Of a stretch of DNA of 64,000 nucleotides, positions 16,301-24,368 are shown piece after piece. Position 1 is the first letter of the stretch. Each line of letters starts with the position of its first letter. The translations under genes were made by a program, and so were the position numbers. Origin of the DNA: Fusibacillus kribbianus. Its GTDB lineage: Bacteria; Bacillota; Clostridia; Lachnospirales; Lachnospiraceae. The notes beneath the pieces were generated by a model. It was not told where the DNA came from and searched no databases. It saw only the letters and a program-made list of their open reading frames with translations. The stretch covers positions 288,392 to 352,391 of the forward strand of contig NZ_JASGBQ010000001.1 of NCBI RefSeq assembly GCF_030053595.1. Reading direction: 5' to 3'.

Positions 16301-18639
16301 AGGAAATACACATTATAACCGGATTTCGGATCCGCGTTTCTTGCCAGGGGGATCAAAGCAATATTGCTCTTATTCTCATCAACATAAGACAATGTATCCG
16401 AATGAAGCTTTGCATCCCGATCTGTTTCCTTCCGCTGATAGGCGATCTGCAGCGCCGCATTCCCTGCTCCGGTATCAAACCCGTATGCTCCGAGAACGGA
16501 TCCTGCCTGCTCCACAGTAATGCAGTCACGATTATCATTCTGCCATCCGGTCGCTTTGTTATCACCGTACCATCCTGTCTTTGTGGAACCGACGCAGACC
16601 CATTCTCCGTCGATATAAACATAATAATCTACCGGCAGGATATTAGGTCCCACATCCGTACTGTTATAAACGCTGTAGTTTTCCGTCACCAGATTTCCCA
16701 CCACTGAAAAGCCTTCCTGCATATGGGTAAAGCTGGTACTGCTCTCATCAGGCCTTTCTGTCTGTACTTCCAGCAGCTCTGTTTCCTCATCTGTAAAATG
16801 TACTGCCTGGCAGCCGGCTCCTTCTCCTGTTCCAAGTGCCTCCTTATAAGTAATGGTCACTGACACAGGTGCTTCCGGTTCCAGCTTTTGTCCATCTGCC
16901 TGGAACTGAATATCAAAAAACCGTGCATAGACTACGATTTCCGTTTTTCCTTCAGAAGCCATCGTCTCAGCTGCCTGCTCCAGATACTGCTTATATTCCT
17001 CTGAACCAACAGGAATCTCCTCGGCGGTCAGTACGACGTTCTCCGGCAGGGCCGCTTCCGGTCCGTACTGTACCGTTATAGTATAATCTGCACCTTCACA
17101 GACAAGCTCTGTCAGATCAGTCCGTTCCGCAAACAGCTCCTGTTCATTTCCAGGCTCAGAAGGAGCTTCCTCTGAAATCTGTCCTTCAGAGGATTCTTTC
17201 TCAGCAAACTGCTCTTCTCCGGATTTGCAGGTGTCCTCATGGATATGCTCCTCCATACCGCATAACAGATTTCCCATGCTGTCTGTGCAGGACTCGTCAT
17301 GAACATGACCCTTCTGTCCGCAGACAAACTCCTGCTCCGGCAGACGGCCGTAGCCGAGGATTGCTGGATCCTCTGCTTCATAGGTCATATACTGCACACG
17401 GTCGCCGGTATTTCCTTCAATGGTTTTTATCATGGCGGAAGCATCTTCCGTTTCCGGAATCAGCTCTGCAACGATTCCCACATGCTCAGCGCTTCCGTCT
17501 CCATCATAATCAAAGAAAATCAGATCACCCGGCAAAGGTTCAAATCGGGCAGTCTCATATCCGGAATCCTCATTCTCTGTGTCATATTCAGATGCCTCAT
17601 GGTACAGACCGCATTCTTCTTCAGAAAGAACATCGATCCATTTGACACAATTTGCCTCCAGAGGCATTTCTGCCACACCGGCCCGGTCCAGGCAAAAGGA
17701 AATGAACATGGCGCACCAGTCACCGTAGGCATCCCCGTACCAGTCACCATAAAGAGTATAACCCCTGGTATCTCCATTTCCGGAAGAAACACGGTCAGTT
17801 TTACTTTCCTCATAACCAAGCTGGGACTGTGCGACAGCCAGTACATCCACCGCATATTCACCGGTCAGCCTCACATCTGAAGCTGCTTTTTCCCAGAGCC
17901 TGTTGTTTTCAGTATGATCCGAAGAAGCTGCCCCGTCTGTTTCTCTCTCAGCAGTTTCCTCTTCAAAGGTCTTCTCTGTGGAATTTTCTTCTTTTTTATA
18001 GCATTCTTCAGTATGTGTGTGTTCTTCCTTTTCGCATACCAACATCCACTGGCCATAGCAGAGAGCTGTATGCGTGTGGTTTTCATCCTCAGGAATGGTA
18101 CAGGTCAGTACAGCTGTGTCTGCCGGAACAGTAACGGAAGAAAAGCATGCTTCCGTGTGGGTATGCTCTTTCGCTTCTGATTTTCCGCACACTAAATTCC
18201 CATTCTCATCATAGCAATCCTGAGAATGGGTGTGCAGCTCTGAGGTACTGATCTCCGGTAGTGTGCACACCAGATTTCCATTTTCATCATAGCAGGAAGT
18301 ATCATGACTGTGAACCACATAATCACCATAACCGCATATGATATTTCCGGCCTCATCATAGCAGGCATCTGTATGTATATGAATTCCCAGACTCTCTGCA
18401 GAACAGGTCAGCCTGTACTCTTCCTTTTCTGTAATCTGTACATAACAGCTTTCTGTATGGACATGCTCCTCCAGTCCGCATACCACCTTTTTTTCCAGGG
18501 TGATTGCCGGCAAGATCAACATATATGTAGTAATAAACACCACTACACAGGCCAGACTTCCAACAACCTTTTTCCAGATGCGGCGACGGCGCCCCTGCTC
18601 CTTATAATACTCCGCCTGTTCTTCTTCCTTCCGCTGCAT
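13324..18639 (-). CDS. Giant pilus-tip adhesin: His/Cys repeats, CHAP domain, fibro-slime domain, LPETG
   Basis: A 1771-residue surface protein. Arg-rich N-terminus and a hydrophobic export segment (about 22-47). Seven HxHxxxC repeats (about 59-213), each followed by CG- or C-containing strands, then two more after the enzyme domain (about 445-471). A CHAP/NlpC-type peptidase domain (about 263-433) has catalytic C309 (GDWCAMF) and H386 (AEHVGIV). The middle contains repeated beta-rich units with DGEWxxxG and VTQPxxI strands. A fibro-slime domain (about 1380-1590) has FFGDDDLWVFLDNQLV. A final Cna-B-like domain precedes LPETGG at 1735, a membrane span and a basic tail. The 5' position, large size and domain set fit a tip adhesin. 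AAAGGAGG precedes the ATG; signal peptidase lies 21 bases upstream. Confidence 0.9.
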   Translation of the reverse strand: MQRKEEEQAEYYKEQGRRRRIWKKVVGSLACVVVFITTYMLILPAITLEKKVVCGLEEHVHTESCYVQITEKEEYRLTCSAESLGIHIHTDACYDEAGNIICGYGDYVVHSHDTSCYDENGNLVCTLPEISTSELHTHSQDCYDENGNLVCGKSEAKEHTHTEACFSSVTVPADTAVLTCTIPEDENHTHTALCYGQWMLVCEKEEHTHTEECYKKEENSTEKTFEEETAERETDGAASSDHTENNRLWEKAASDVRLTGEYAVDVLAVAQSQLGYEESKTDRVSSGNGDTRGYTLYGDWYGDAYGDWCAMFISFCLDRAGVAEMPLEANCVKWIDVLSEEECGLYHEASEYDTENEDSGYETARFEPLPGDLIFFDYDGDGSAEHVGIVAELIPETEDASAMIKTIEGNTGDRVQYMTYEAEDPAILGYGRLPEQEFVCGQKGHVHDESCTDSMGNLLCGMEEHIHEDTCKSGEEQFAEKESSEGQISEEAPSEPGNEQELFAERTDLTELVCEGADYTITVQYGPEAALPENVVLTAEEIPVGSEEYKQYLEQAAETMASEGKTEIVVYARFFDIQFQADGQKLEPEAPVSVTITYKEALGTGEGAGCQAVHFTDEETELLEVQTERPDESSTSFTHMQEGFSVVGNLVTENYSVYNSTDVGPNILPVDYYVYIDGEWVCVGSTKTGWYGDNKATGWQNDNRDCITVEQAGSVLGAYGFDTGAGNAALQIAYQRKETDRDAKLHSDTLSYVDENKSNIALIPLARNADPKSGYNVYFLPGNTNNKLSVNLDSVATTGSEFYTVQVYDPNHLVYGEDEPLPGKQVVRSGGSSEVTVNGLPEDSGAVWRCVDSKWTVVSEGIQNEDGTITFTLTNVTQPLRITPLASNLGTRVEKPVYFVVFLDGEWKETGTATPIYDDASVLVTGTQHRHYITSGQAESILAPYGFSSEAYSYQEGQGNVLAHQLGKWDLNTPFYTDNGAEKLADGTWAIGLSYSNNDVDYSVYYLPVNPAQFQGKQPGTYTAESAEMAGNRFWSVSVRDDNHSVYSDGELSSMTRIARDNDTVTVTVRNAEGILWSCVGKNGQPLEVEASQQGGNTTFIITNVTQPVEVVATKANPGFTVQYYANIPRFATSGSNPLKVIDTSGKALPTNGGTMATRNLYLEGTRQYTDQNKGNKTQLYRIQTTTELTRLYSEQEYRFEASPSLEYFNKLKDNDSYTLKEIWILKAGKDAASTNREDWDIYSYNGDTAFTNEAGQVNEATILITDGAVIRLVSDTSTGAYYNGTTFYDYNISSGQNSDGRWRTGITGINSESNYDTSLNGQRTWRSGADIFAFGNANCGTGMSGYLFDGSTLNKHSSKNSGYGGATFGLAAGLNDDGTIRYNEWVVAPKLFNDGDATGKQTYSGSSLTFDRVGDTYTLSAATLNNSNGQKNTLSGLQYFFNPSPTSSTTHTHIFTNNFWPMDPAAGRTDALWGAYGNPGSFQGYTEANNYSWGNLAANFPASDDGNNHNWFFGMNFAVSFNLTEDYEGPLEYYFFGDDDLWVFLDNQLVCDIGGVHSSIGEYVNLRDYLPVGSSGQHTLTFFYTERGASGSTCYMSFTLPSVSGSTVARDTGSLQIAKNLNVENANISNDTEFEFQVDLLEEENGDGLRQTFSYARSDGTYGTIKSGGTLKLKASEFATISGIPAGTFYRVTERTTEGYKTTVNGKEGYIVKGTIENGGTAPAEFVNTPFFELPETGGPGTWLYTLSGIVLMAAALLYKFLRRKRGEAG

Positions 18640-18660
18640 CCTTCCCCCTCCTTTCCGTTT

Positions 18661-19245
18661 TTATCCTAACGTTCCCAATCGTTTTATTGGCCAGACCCGG
18701 AACATGATCTTTCCTACAATCTGCTCCTGGGCAACACAGCCCACAGCAGTGTTTCGGGAATCCACTGATGTGGAACGATGATCTCCCATAACAAACACTC
18801 TTCCATCAGGCACCTGGTAGGGCAGCTCAATATTGCAGTCACCTAATGCCTTTTCAATCAAATATGGCTCCTCCAATTCTACATCATTCACATAAACCGT
18901 GCCATCTTCGTCGATATTCACCCATTCTCCCGGTCCGGCAATGACCCGCTTAATCAGGATCTTATTGTTATAATAAAATGCTATGATATCGCCTTGTTTA
19001 AAATCCGAACCTTTCATGGAAAAAACGATCTCCCCGTCCTGCAAGGTAGGGGTCATGGAATTTCCATAGATCTGCAGGACCGGCAGCCACAGAGTTGCCA
19101 CTAAAACGGCAACAGCCGCCACCGTAATTAATGTATATACTGTACTCTTTAATACAGTACGGTAACGGCGTTTATATTTAACTCTGCCAAGCTCAGCTTC
19201 CAGCTGCTGCGTCGAAGGCTTCTCCAAAACGTTCTTTTTCTTCAT
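18661..19245 (-). CDS. Signal peptidase I of the pilus locus
   Basis: A 194-residue type I signal peptidase (S26 family), anchored by one N-terminal membrane segment (about 34-58). Catalytic Ser63 is in YGNSMTPTL and the general base Lys99 in ILIKRVIAGPGE; the box E motif MGDHRSTSVDSR is complete. It removes signal peptides outside the membrane. A dedicated signal peptidase inside a pilus locus is common and is thought to process the pilin precursors. The nearest ribosome-site candidate (AGAGGA) lies about 16 bases from the ATG, an unusually long distance, so translation may be weak or the site may differ. Confidence 0.93.
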   Translation of the reverse strand: MKKKNVLEKPSTQQLEAELGRVKYKRRYRTVLKSTVYTLITVAAVAVLVATLWLPVLQIYGNSMTPTLQDGEIVFSMKGSDFKQGDIIAFYYNNKILIKRVIAGPGEWVNIDEDGTVYVNDVELEEPYLIEKALGDCNIELPYQVPDGRVFVMGDHRSTSVDSRNTAVGCVAQEQIVGKIMFRVWPIKRLGTLG

Positions 19246-19282
19246 AATATTTTTTTCAGATCCTCTGCTATTACATAGTATA

Positions 19283-19312
19283 AATATAGTACCTTAATAT
19301 AAAAAAAGTCAA
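19283..19312 (-). promoter_or_regulatory. Promoter before signal peptidase and adhesin
   Basis: TTGACT (minus strand; 19307-19312) and TATATT (19283-19288) with an 18-base spacer. The spacer contains a run of seven T, so slippage could change its length. Transcripts would start some 30 bases before the signal peptidase ATG and continue into the adhesin and probably the pilins, as I see no clear promoter further down the cluster. Confidence 0.55.
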
Positions 19313-19340
19313 CTGCTGTCATGTCACTTTACATAAATTT

Positions 19341-19952
19341 TTACTTTTCTCTGTCGCAGCGTATCGTGAAACGGCTCCTGGTATTTGATGTGCAGGTAAA
19401 CAGTGTCAGATCATACTCCCCGGCGGTCATCTTTTCCACCTCATCCGGAGATAAAACCTCCGTCATGACTACTTCGTAAACAGAAGTGATGCCATCCATA
19501 TCGGTAAAATATACGATATCACCGGCGGAAAGGCCCCGAAGGGGACGAAAATGACTTACGTAACTGTGGCCGGCAATGACAAGATCGTCCGTTTTTGTGG
19601 ATCCGGCGTAGCGGCATGGCGAAGTCTTCAGCCGTTCATAATCCCATTCGGACATGACCGGAAGTTCAAGCCCCAGAGAAGGGACCGACAGATATCCGAT
19701 ATATCGGTAACCGTCTATCTCCACCTCTGTCATTTCAGTATCGTATGGATCCGGATATTCCAATTCAGAACTCTCCGACGCGGAAATGCCCGGGGTTTTT
19801 TCTTCGATCTGTTCTGCAATACGGGGCATCAGCCTGTCAACAGCTTCTCCTGCCAGCTTTTCTTCTCTCTGATTCATACAGAAAAGAGACAGCGCTGCCA
19901 AAACAAGCACTGCCCCCAAAGCCATAAAGATAATTCCAACCTTTTTTCTCAT
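19341..19952 (-). CDS. Sortase, not class C
   Basis: A 203-residue membrane transpeptidase with one N-terminal membrane segment (about 5-25) and no C-terminal span, so unlike the pilus polymerase. H129 (VIAGHSYVSHF), C187 (LTLFTCTSN) and R194 (RSRFTIRC) form the active site. Size and layout suit a class A/D/B-like sortase, which anchors finished pili or single proteins to peptidoglycan; I cannot fix the class by eye. The second of two adjacent ATGs is used because it is correctly spaced from AAGGA. It follows the coiled-coil gene by 32 bases, so the two are probably cotranscribed. Confidence 0.88.
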   Translation of the reverse strand: MRKKVGIIFMALGAVLVLAALSLFCMNQREEKLAGEAVDRLMPRIAEQIEEKTPGISASESSELEYPDPYDTEMTEVEIDGYRYIGYLSVPSLGLELPVMSEWDYERLKTSPCRYAGSTKTDDLVIAGHSYVSHFRPLRGLSAGDIVYFTDMDGITSVYEVVMTEVLSPDEVEKMTAGEYDLTLFTCTSNTRSRFTIRCDREK

Positions 19953-19984
19953 CATGTTCCTTCAATCAATAACCTTTAAAGTAT

Positions 19985-20422
19985 TTATTTCTGCAGCATC
20001 GGTTCCGGCACCTGTTCTAAAATTTTCTGAAGTCCCCTGTAGGAATCACTGAGTTCCTGAGTCTTGCGCGACACTGCATCCCAGTAAAGCTTCGACTGCT
20101 GCTTCGCGTCGTCGACCATCTGAGCGCACCGCAGCCTTGTCTCCCGCTCCATCCTGGCACAGACTTCTTCCTGCCTGTCACTCAAACGCTTGATATTCTC
20201 AATATACTGGGCACAGGCATTTTCTGCCGCCTGAAAAACACCATTGAGCTGAAGAGAAGCCTCAGCAATGGAACCGGCTTTTTCCACATTGATTTCTCTG
20301 TCTGCCAGCTGTGCTTCCAGTTGTGACACCTGTGCGCGAAGTCTCTCATTTTCCTTGCTTTGTTCCAGTAAAAGCTCCAAAAGCTCCGCCCGGCCCAGTT
20401 TTTTCAATTCACGGTCAGTCAT
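19985..20422 (-). CDS. Coiled-coil protein of unknown function
   Basis: A 145-residue soluble protein with predicted long helices throughout. A Glu/Leu-rich coiled coil covers about 15-48 (LLEQSKENERLRAQVSQL) and a second helical stretch about 55-140. There is no signal peptide, membrane span or catalytic motif. Helical proteins of this kind are seen near cell-division and envelope genes in clostridia (DivIVA-like organisation), but I do not assign a family. It is the first gene after a strong promoter and is followed by a sortase gene, so a link with surface assembly is possible. Confidence 0.65.
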   Translation of the reverse strand: MTDRELKKLGRAELLELLLEQSKENERLRAQVSQLEAQLADREINVEKAGSIAEASLQLNGVFQAAENACAQYIENIKRLSDRQEEVCARMERETRLRCAQMVDDAKQQSKLYWDAVSRKTQELSDSYRGLQKILEQVPEPMLQK

Positions 20423-20482
20423 AAGATAATCCCCCTCAATCAGGTAAGCTTCTTCCGTATGTCTATAATTAATATCACGAAC

Positions 20483-20511
20483 ATTATAATATAATCACCA
20501 GAGAAAATCAA
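20483..20511 (-). promoter_or_regulatory. Strong sigma-A-type promoter for the coiled-coil/sortase genes
   Basis: TTGATT (minus strand, 20506-20511), 17-base spacer, consensus TATAAT (20483-20488). The leader is about 55 bases long and ends in a GAGGGGG ribosome site before the ATG at 20422. Confidence 0.75.
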
Positions 20512-20529
20512 TTCACAATAATGTGCAAT

Positions 20530-21297
20530 TCAGTCCAGCAAAAGCCGGTCCACGGTCACAAAGGTATAGCCCTGAGCCTTCAGTTCATCGATAATTCGAA
20601 AGGCCGCCTCCACTGACGTATCATATACGTCGTGGAGGAGGATAATGCTTCCGTCTTCCACCTTTTCAAGAACCCTCTTCACCACCGCATCAGTGTTTTT
20701 CACATCCCAGTCTCTCGGATCCACGGTCCATCCAACCTCCTTCATATTTACCGCACACTCCAGTTTCGAATCCCAGGAGCCGTAAGGAGGCCGTATGTAC
20801 TCCGGCTGCTGCCCGGTCACTGTATAGATCGCTTCGTTGGTCATGGTGATCTCCCGGCAGGCTTCCTCCACCGAAAGCTTCGTCAGCTGTACATGACTGA
20901 AGGTATGGCTTCCGATGAGGTGCCCGTCCTCTGCCATTTTCTTTACAATTTCTTCCTTTCCCGCAATGCTTTTTCCGATGAGGAAAAAGGTCGCTTTTAC
21001 GTCCCGCTCCCGAAGTCCCTCCAGAAGCTTTGGCGTACAGCTCTCATGGGGGCCGTCGTCAAAGGTCAGCGCCGCCAGCTTTTCCTCAGGCTCTGTCCCG
21101 TCTGAAGTGCTCTCTCCGCCATCTGCCAGACTTTCCCCTCCGGTTCGGGAATCGGCATTGACTTCCCTGAGAGCTTCCCTTCGCTCCTCTTTGATCCGTT
21201 CCATTCCAAGGAGGCACACTGCCAGTAAAACAGTCAGAAGTACTGTGACACCGCGTTTTTTCAAACCTGATTCCCTCAGACAGTCTCTTTTTACCAT
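20530..21297 (-). CDS. Polysaccharide deacetylase (NodB family), membrane-anchored
   Basis: A 255-residue enzyme that removes N-acetyl groups from peptidoglycan or a related polysaccharide outside the cell. One N-terminal membrane segment (about 15-31), an acidic linker (about 50-72), then the NodB domain: TFDDGP (D80 base, D81 metal ligand), SHTFSH (metal-binding H131 and H135), RPPYG, a DPRDWD motif, and LLHD near the end. All NodB motifs are present, so it should be active. ATG 21297 is preferred; an in-frame TTG at 21339 lies in the T-run of a terminator. Neither has a convincing ribosome site, so translation may be weak. Confidence 0.88.
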   Translation of the reverse strand: MVKRDCLRESGLKKRGVTVLLTVLLAVCLLGMERIKEERREALREVNADSRTGGESLADGGESTSDGTEPEEKLAALTFDDGPHESCTPKLLEGLRERDVKATFFLIGKSIAGKEEIVKKMAEDGHLIGSHTFSHVQLTKLSVEEACREITMTNEAIYTVTGQQPEYIRPPYGSWDSKLECAVNMKEVGWTVDPRDWDVKNTDAVVKRVLEKVEDGSIILLHDVYDTSVEAAFRIIDELKAQGYTFVTVDRLLLD

Positions 21298-21329
21298 TCT
21301 ATGAAGGACAGCACGCAGTGGTGTCTCTG

Positions 21330-21410
21330 CAAAAAGCAAAAACGGCAGAGCCGCCCTCCGCAGACAGACGGGTCTCTTCCCGTCTGCTGCGAAACGACAC
21401 GCTCTGCCGT
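21330..21410 (-). terminator. Large two-stem intrinsic terminator after the clpB/DUF4250 operon
   Basis: The outer arms are a 10-base perfect inverted repeat (21342-21351 with 21401-21410); inside is an 8-base stem (21365-21372 with 21379-21386). On the minus strand the structure runs into TTTTTGCTTTTTG. It ends the clpB-DUF4250 transcript and overlaps the region just upstream of the deacetylase start. Confidence 0.8.
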
Positions 21411-21423
21411 CCGTTTCCTCTGT

Positions 21424-21600
21424 TTATACAAACTGATTGGCGTCCCTGTCGTACTCATAATCAATGGCCGCCATTTTTTCCTTCAGCTCTTCCACACCGA
21501 TCTCAGCCGCTTCACAGAAGGCCTCCAGGGATGGATAAAAATCCCTCAGCTTCATGTTGACAACACTCAGCAGCATCACTGCATCCTTCGGCAGATCCAT
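21424..21600 (-). CDS. DUF4250 family small protein
   Basis: A 58-residue soluble protein matching DUF4250 by its start (MDLPKDAVMLLSVVNMKLRD) and its end (YEYDRDANQFV). Function unknown; the family is widespread in Firmicutes. The second ATG is used because AGGAGG directly abuts the first and is nine bases from the second. It lies 24 bases behind clpB and just before a strong terminator, so it is probably the last gene of the clpB transcript. Confidence 0.85.
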   Translation of the reverse strand: MDLPKDAVMLLSVVNMKLRDFYPSLEAFCEAAEIGVEELKEKMAAIDYEYDRDANQFV

Positions 21601-21624
21601 CTGTAACATCCTCCTGTCGGGTAT

Positions 21625-24228
21625 TTATTCTTCTCTGACACTTCCCTGCACGTAAGCAGTCAAAACTCCGTTCTGCACGTCCATGACAATGGTGTCTCCT
21701 GCTCTCACCTGACCTTCCAGGATCAGCTTTGCCGCCTGAGTCTCCACATGCTTCTGGAGATACCGCTTTAACGGTCTCGCGCCGTAAACCGGATCATAAC
21801 CGTTCTCCACTACAAACTCCCGGGCTGCAGCCGTCAGGCGGATGGAAATTTCCCGGTCTGCGAGGCGCTTATTGACGCCGTCCAGCATCAGCCCGATGAT
21901 GTGGCCGATGTTGTCCTTTGTCAGCGGCTTGAACATGATGATCTCGTCGAGACGATTTAAGAACTCCGGACGGAAATGATTCTTCAGATCATTCATCACC
22001 ATCTCTTCGTTTTCGGGACGGATATTTCCGTTCTCATCGATGCCCTCCAGCAGATAAGAGGATCCCAGATTGGAGGTCATGATCAGGATCGTATTCTTGA
22101 AATCCACCGTACGTCCCTGGGAATCGGTGATGCGTCCGTCATCCAGAACCTGCAGGAGCACATTAAACACATCGGGATGGGCCTTTTCGATCTCGTCAAA
22201 GAGAACGACCGAATAAGGCTTTCTGCGGACTGCCTCGGTCAGCTGACCTCCCTCATCGTAGCCCACATATCCCGGAGGCGCTCCGATCAGACGGGATACG
22301 GAATACTTCTCCATATATTCGCTCATGTCGATACGGACCATATTCTGCTCATCGTCAAAGAGGCTCTCGGCAAGGGTCTTGGCAAGCTCCGTCTTGCCCA
22401 CGCCGGTAGGCCCCAAAAACAGGAAGGAACCGATCGGCTTGGACGGATCCTTGATCCCCGCCTTGGAGCGGATAATCGCCTCCGCTACCTTAGTGACACC
22501 CTCGTCCTGGCCTACGACCCGTCTGTGCAGCTGCTCATCCAGATGAAGAGTCTTGTTCCTCTCACTTTCCGTCAGCTTTGCCACCGGGATCCCGGTCCAT
22601 CTCGAAACGATACGGGCGATCTCCTCATCAGTAACCGCCTCATGGAGCAGGGACAGATCCTGTCCTTTAACCTTTTCTTCCTCCTCGGCCAGCTGCTTCT
22701 GAAGTCCCGGAAGGGTTCCGTACTGAAGCTCTGCCGCCTTCTCCAGATCGTAATTCTGTTTTGCCATCTGGATCTGGCTGTTGATGTCATCGATCTGTTC
22801 GCGCAGCTTCTGAAGCCGCTCCACAGACGTTTTTTCATTGTCCCACTGAGCCTTCATCTTGCCGAATTCCTCCCGGAAATCCGCCAGCTCCTTCTGGAGC
22901 GCCTCCAGTCTGTCACGGCTCAAATTGTCCGTTTCCTTTTTCAGAGCAGCCTCCTCGATCTCCAGCTGCATGATCTTTCTGGACAGCTCATCCAGCTCTG
23001 TGGGCATGGAATCCAGCTCTGTTTTGATCAGTGCGCAGGCCTCATCCACCAGGTCAATGGCCTTATCCGGCAGAAACCGATCGGAAATGTACCGGTTGGA
23101 AAGAACTGCAGCGCTCACCAGAGCAGAATCCGTGATCTTGACCCCATGAAATACCTCATAGCGGTCCTTCAGGCCACGAAGGATGGAAATCGTATCCTCC
23201 ACCGTAGGCTCATCCACCTGGACCGGCTGGAACCGCCGCTCCAGTGCGGCATCCTTTTCAATGTATTTGCGGTACTCATCCAGTGTAGTTGCACCGATGC
23301 AGTGGAGCTCACCCCTTGCCAGCATGGGCTTCAGCATATTGCCTGCATCCATGGCCCCATCAGTCTTGCCGGCTCCCACAATAGTATGGAGCTCATCAAC
23401 GAAAAGAAGGATCTTGCCCTCGCTCTTTTTGACTTCCTCAAGAACCGCCTTTAACCGTTCTTCAAACTCGCCTCTGTACTTGGCTCCGGCCACCAGAGCC
23501 CCCATATCCAGAGAAAATACGATCTTATCCTTCAGTCCCTCCGGCACATCGCCGCGGACGATCCGCTGGGCCAGTCCCTCCACGACAGCTGTTTTGCCGA
23601 CGCCGGGCTCACCGATCAGCACCGGATTGTTTTTCGTCTTTCTGGACAGGATCCGGATCACATTCCGGATCTCCGAATCACGGCCGATTACCGGATCCAG
23701 CTCCTGATTTCTGGCACGCTCCACCAGATCAGTTCCATACTTTGCCAGAGTGTCGTAGGTGGCCTCCGGATTGTCGCTGGTCACCCGCTGATTGCCCCGG
23801 ACGGTGGAAAGGGCCTGCAAAAACCGTTCTCTGGTGATTCCGAATTCCTTAAACAGGGTTTTCAGAGCACTGTTGGGATATTTCAGCAGAGCCAGGAACA
23901 AATGCTCCACCGATACATATTCGTCCCCCATCTGTTTTGCCTCATCCTCGGCATTCACCAGCACCTTATTGAGATCGTTGCTGACATACAGCTTCGTATC
24001 TCCGGAAACCTTGACCTTCTTCTGAAGAGCCTCCTCCACCCGGTTCATGAAATATTCCGGCTGGATCTCCATCTTAACCATCAGCTTTTTGATGAGGCTG
24101 TCATCAAGAGTCAGCAGACTGGAGAGCAGATGCTCCTCATCGATCTCCTGGTTTCCATATTCATAAGCCAGCTTCTCGCAGTTCTGAACGGCCTGCAGAG
24201 AATTCTGTGTAAATTTATTGATATTCAT
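21625..24228 (-). CDS. clpB: ATP-dependent disaggregase ClpB
   Basis: An 867-residue Hsp100 chaperone that pulls proteins out of aggregates together with the DnaK system. Clp N-terminal repeats (about 1-145), first AAA+ domain with GEPGVGKT, the long coiled-coil middle domain (about 400-520, which separates ClpB from ClpC/ClpA), second AAA+ domain with [13 protein letters not shown], and the C-terminal D2-small domain. No ClpP-binding loop is evident. ATG 24228 has GGGAGGTG upstream. Regulation: the promoter overlaps a CIRCE element, so HrcA control is expected. Confidence 0.97.
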   Translation of the reverse strand: MNINKFTQNSLQAVQNCEKLAYEYGNQEIDEEHLLSSLLTLDDSLIKKLMVKMEIQPEYFMNRVEEALQKKVKVSGDTKLYVSNDLNKVLVNAEDEAKQMGDEYVSVEHLFLALLKYPNSALKTLFKEFGITRERFLQALSTVRGNQRVTSDNPEATYDTLAKYGTDLVERARNQELDPVIGRDSEIRNVIRILSRKTKNNPVLIGEPGVGKTAVVEGLAQRIVRGDVPEGLKDKIVFSLDMGALVAGAKYRGEFEERLKAVLEEVKKSEGKILLFVDELHTIVGAGKTDGAMDAGNMLKPMLARGELHCIGATTLDEYRKYIEKDAALERRFQPVQVDEPTVEDTISILRGLKDRYEVFHGVKITDSALVSAAVLSNRYISDRFLPDKAIDLVDEACALIKTELDSMPTELDELSRKIMQLEIEEAALKKETDNLSRDRLEALQKELADFREEFGKMKAQWDNEKTSVERLQKLREQIDDINSQIQMAKQNYDLEKAAELQYGTLPGLQKQLAEEEEKVKGQDLSLLHEAVTDEEIARIVSRWTGIPVAKLTESERNKTLHLDEQLHRRVVGQDEGVTKVAEAIIRSKAGIKDPSKPIGSFLFLGPTGVGKTELAKTLAESLFDDEQNMVRIDMSEYMEKYSVSRLIGAPPGYVGYDEGGQLTEAVRRKPYSVVLFDEIEKAHPDVFNVLLQVLDDGRITDSQGRTVDFKNTILIMTSNLGSSYLLEGIDENGNIRPENEEMVMNDLKNHFRPEFLNRLDEIIMFKPLTKDNIGHIIGLMLDGVNKRLADREISIRLTAAAREFVVENGYDPVYGARPLKRYLQKHVETQAAKLILEGQVRAGDTIVMDVQNGVLTAYVQGSVREE

Positions 24229-24284
24229 AAGAACACCTCCCGCGCTATTGTTATACATGTACTATAACAAGCTTTCACATTGGT

Positions 24285-24313
24285 ACTATAGCACGAGTCA
24301 TTAGCACTGTCAA
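24285..24313 (-). promoter_or_regulatory. clpB promoter
   Basis: Minus strand: TTGACA (24308-24313), exactly 17 bases, TATAGT (24285-24290). The -35 lies inside the CIRCE operator, so HrcA binding should exclude RNA polymerase. Confidence 0.85.
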
Positions 24314-24327
24314 GCCCCGAGTGCTAA
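24301..24327 (-). promoter_or_regulatory. CIRCE operator (HrcA site) of clpB
   Basis: TTAGCACTG (24301-24309), nine bases, GAGTGCTAA (24319-24327). The consensus is TTAGCACTC-N9-GAGTGCTAA, so there is one mismatch, at the last base of the left arm. HrcA represses class I heat-shock genes from such sites. Confidence 0.9.
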
Positions 24328-24368
24328 TTTTTTGTGAACTTTCTTTGTTTTATTATATTTCCACTGTC

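Noticed and set aside
21339-21339. TTG start for the deacetylase
   Set aside because: Lies in the terminator tail and the nearest ribosome-like site is 15 bases away.
21976-23454. Long open frame opposite clpB
   Set aside because: It is the antisense of a highly conserved gene with biased codons; no ribosome site or family match.
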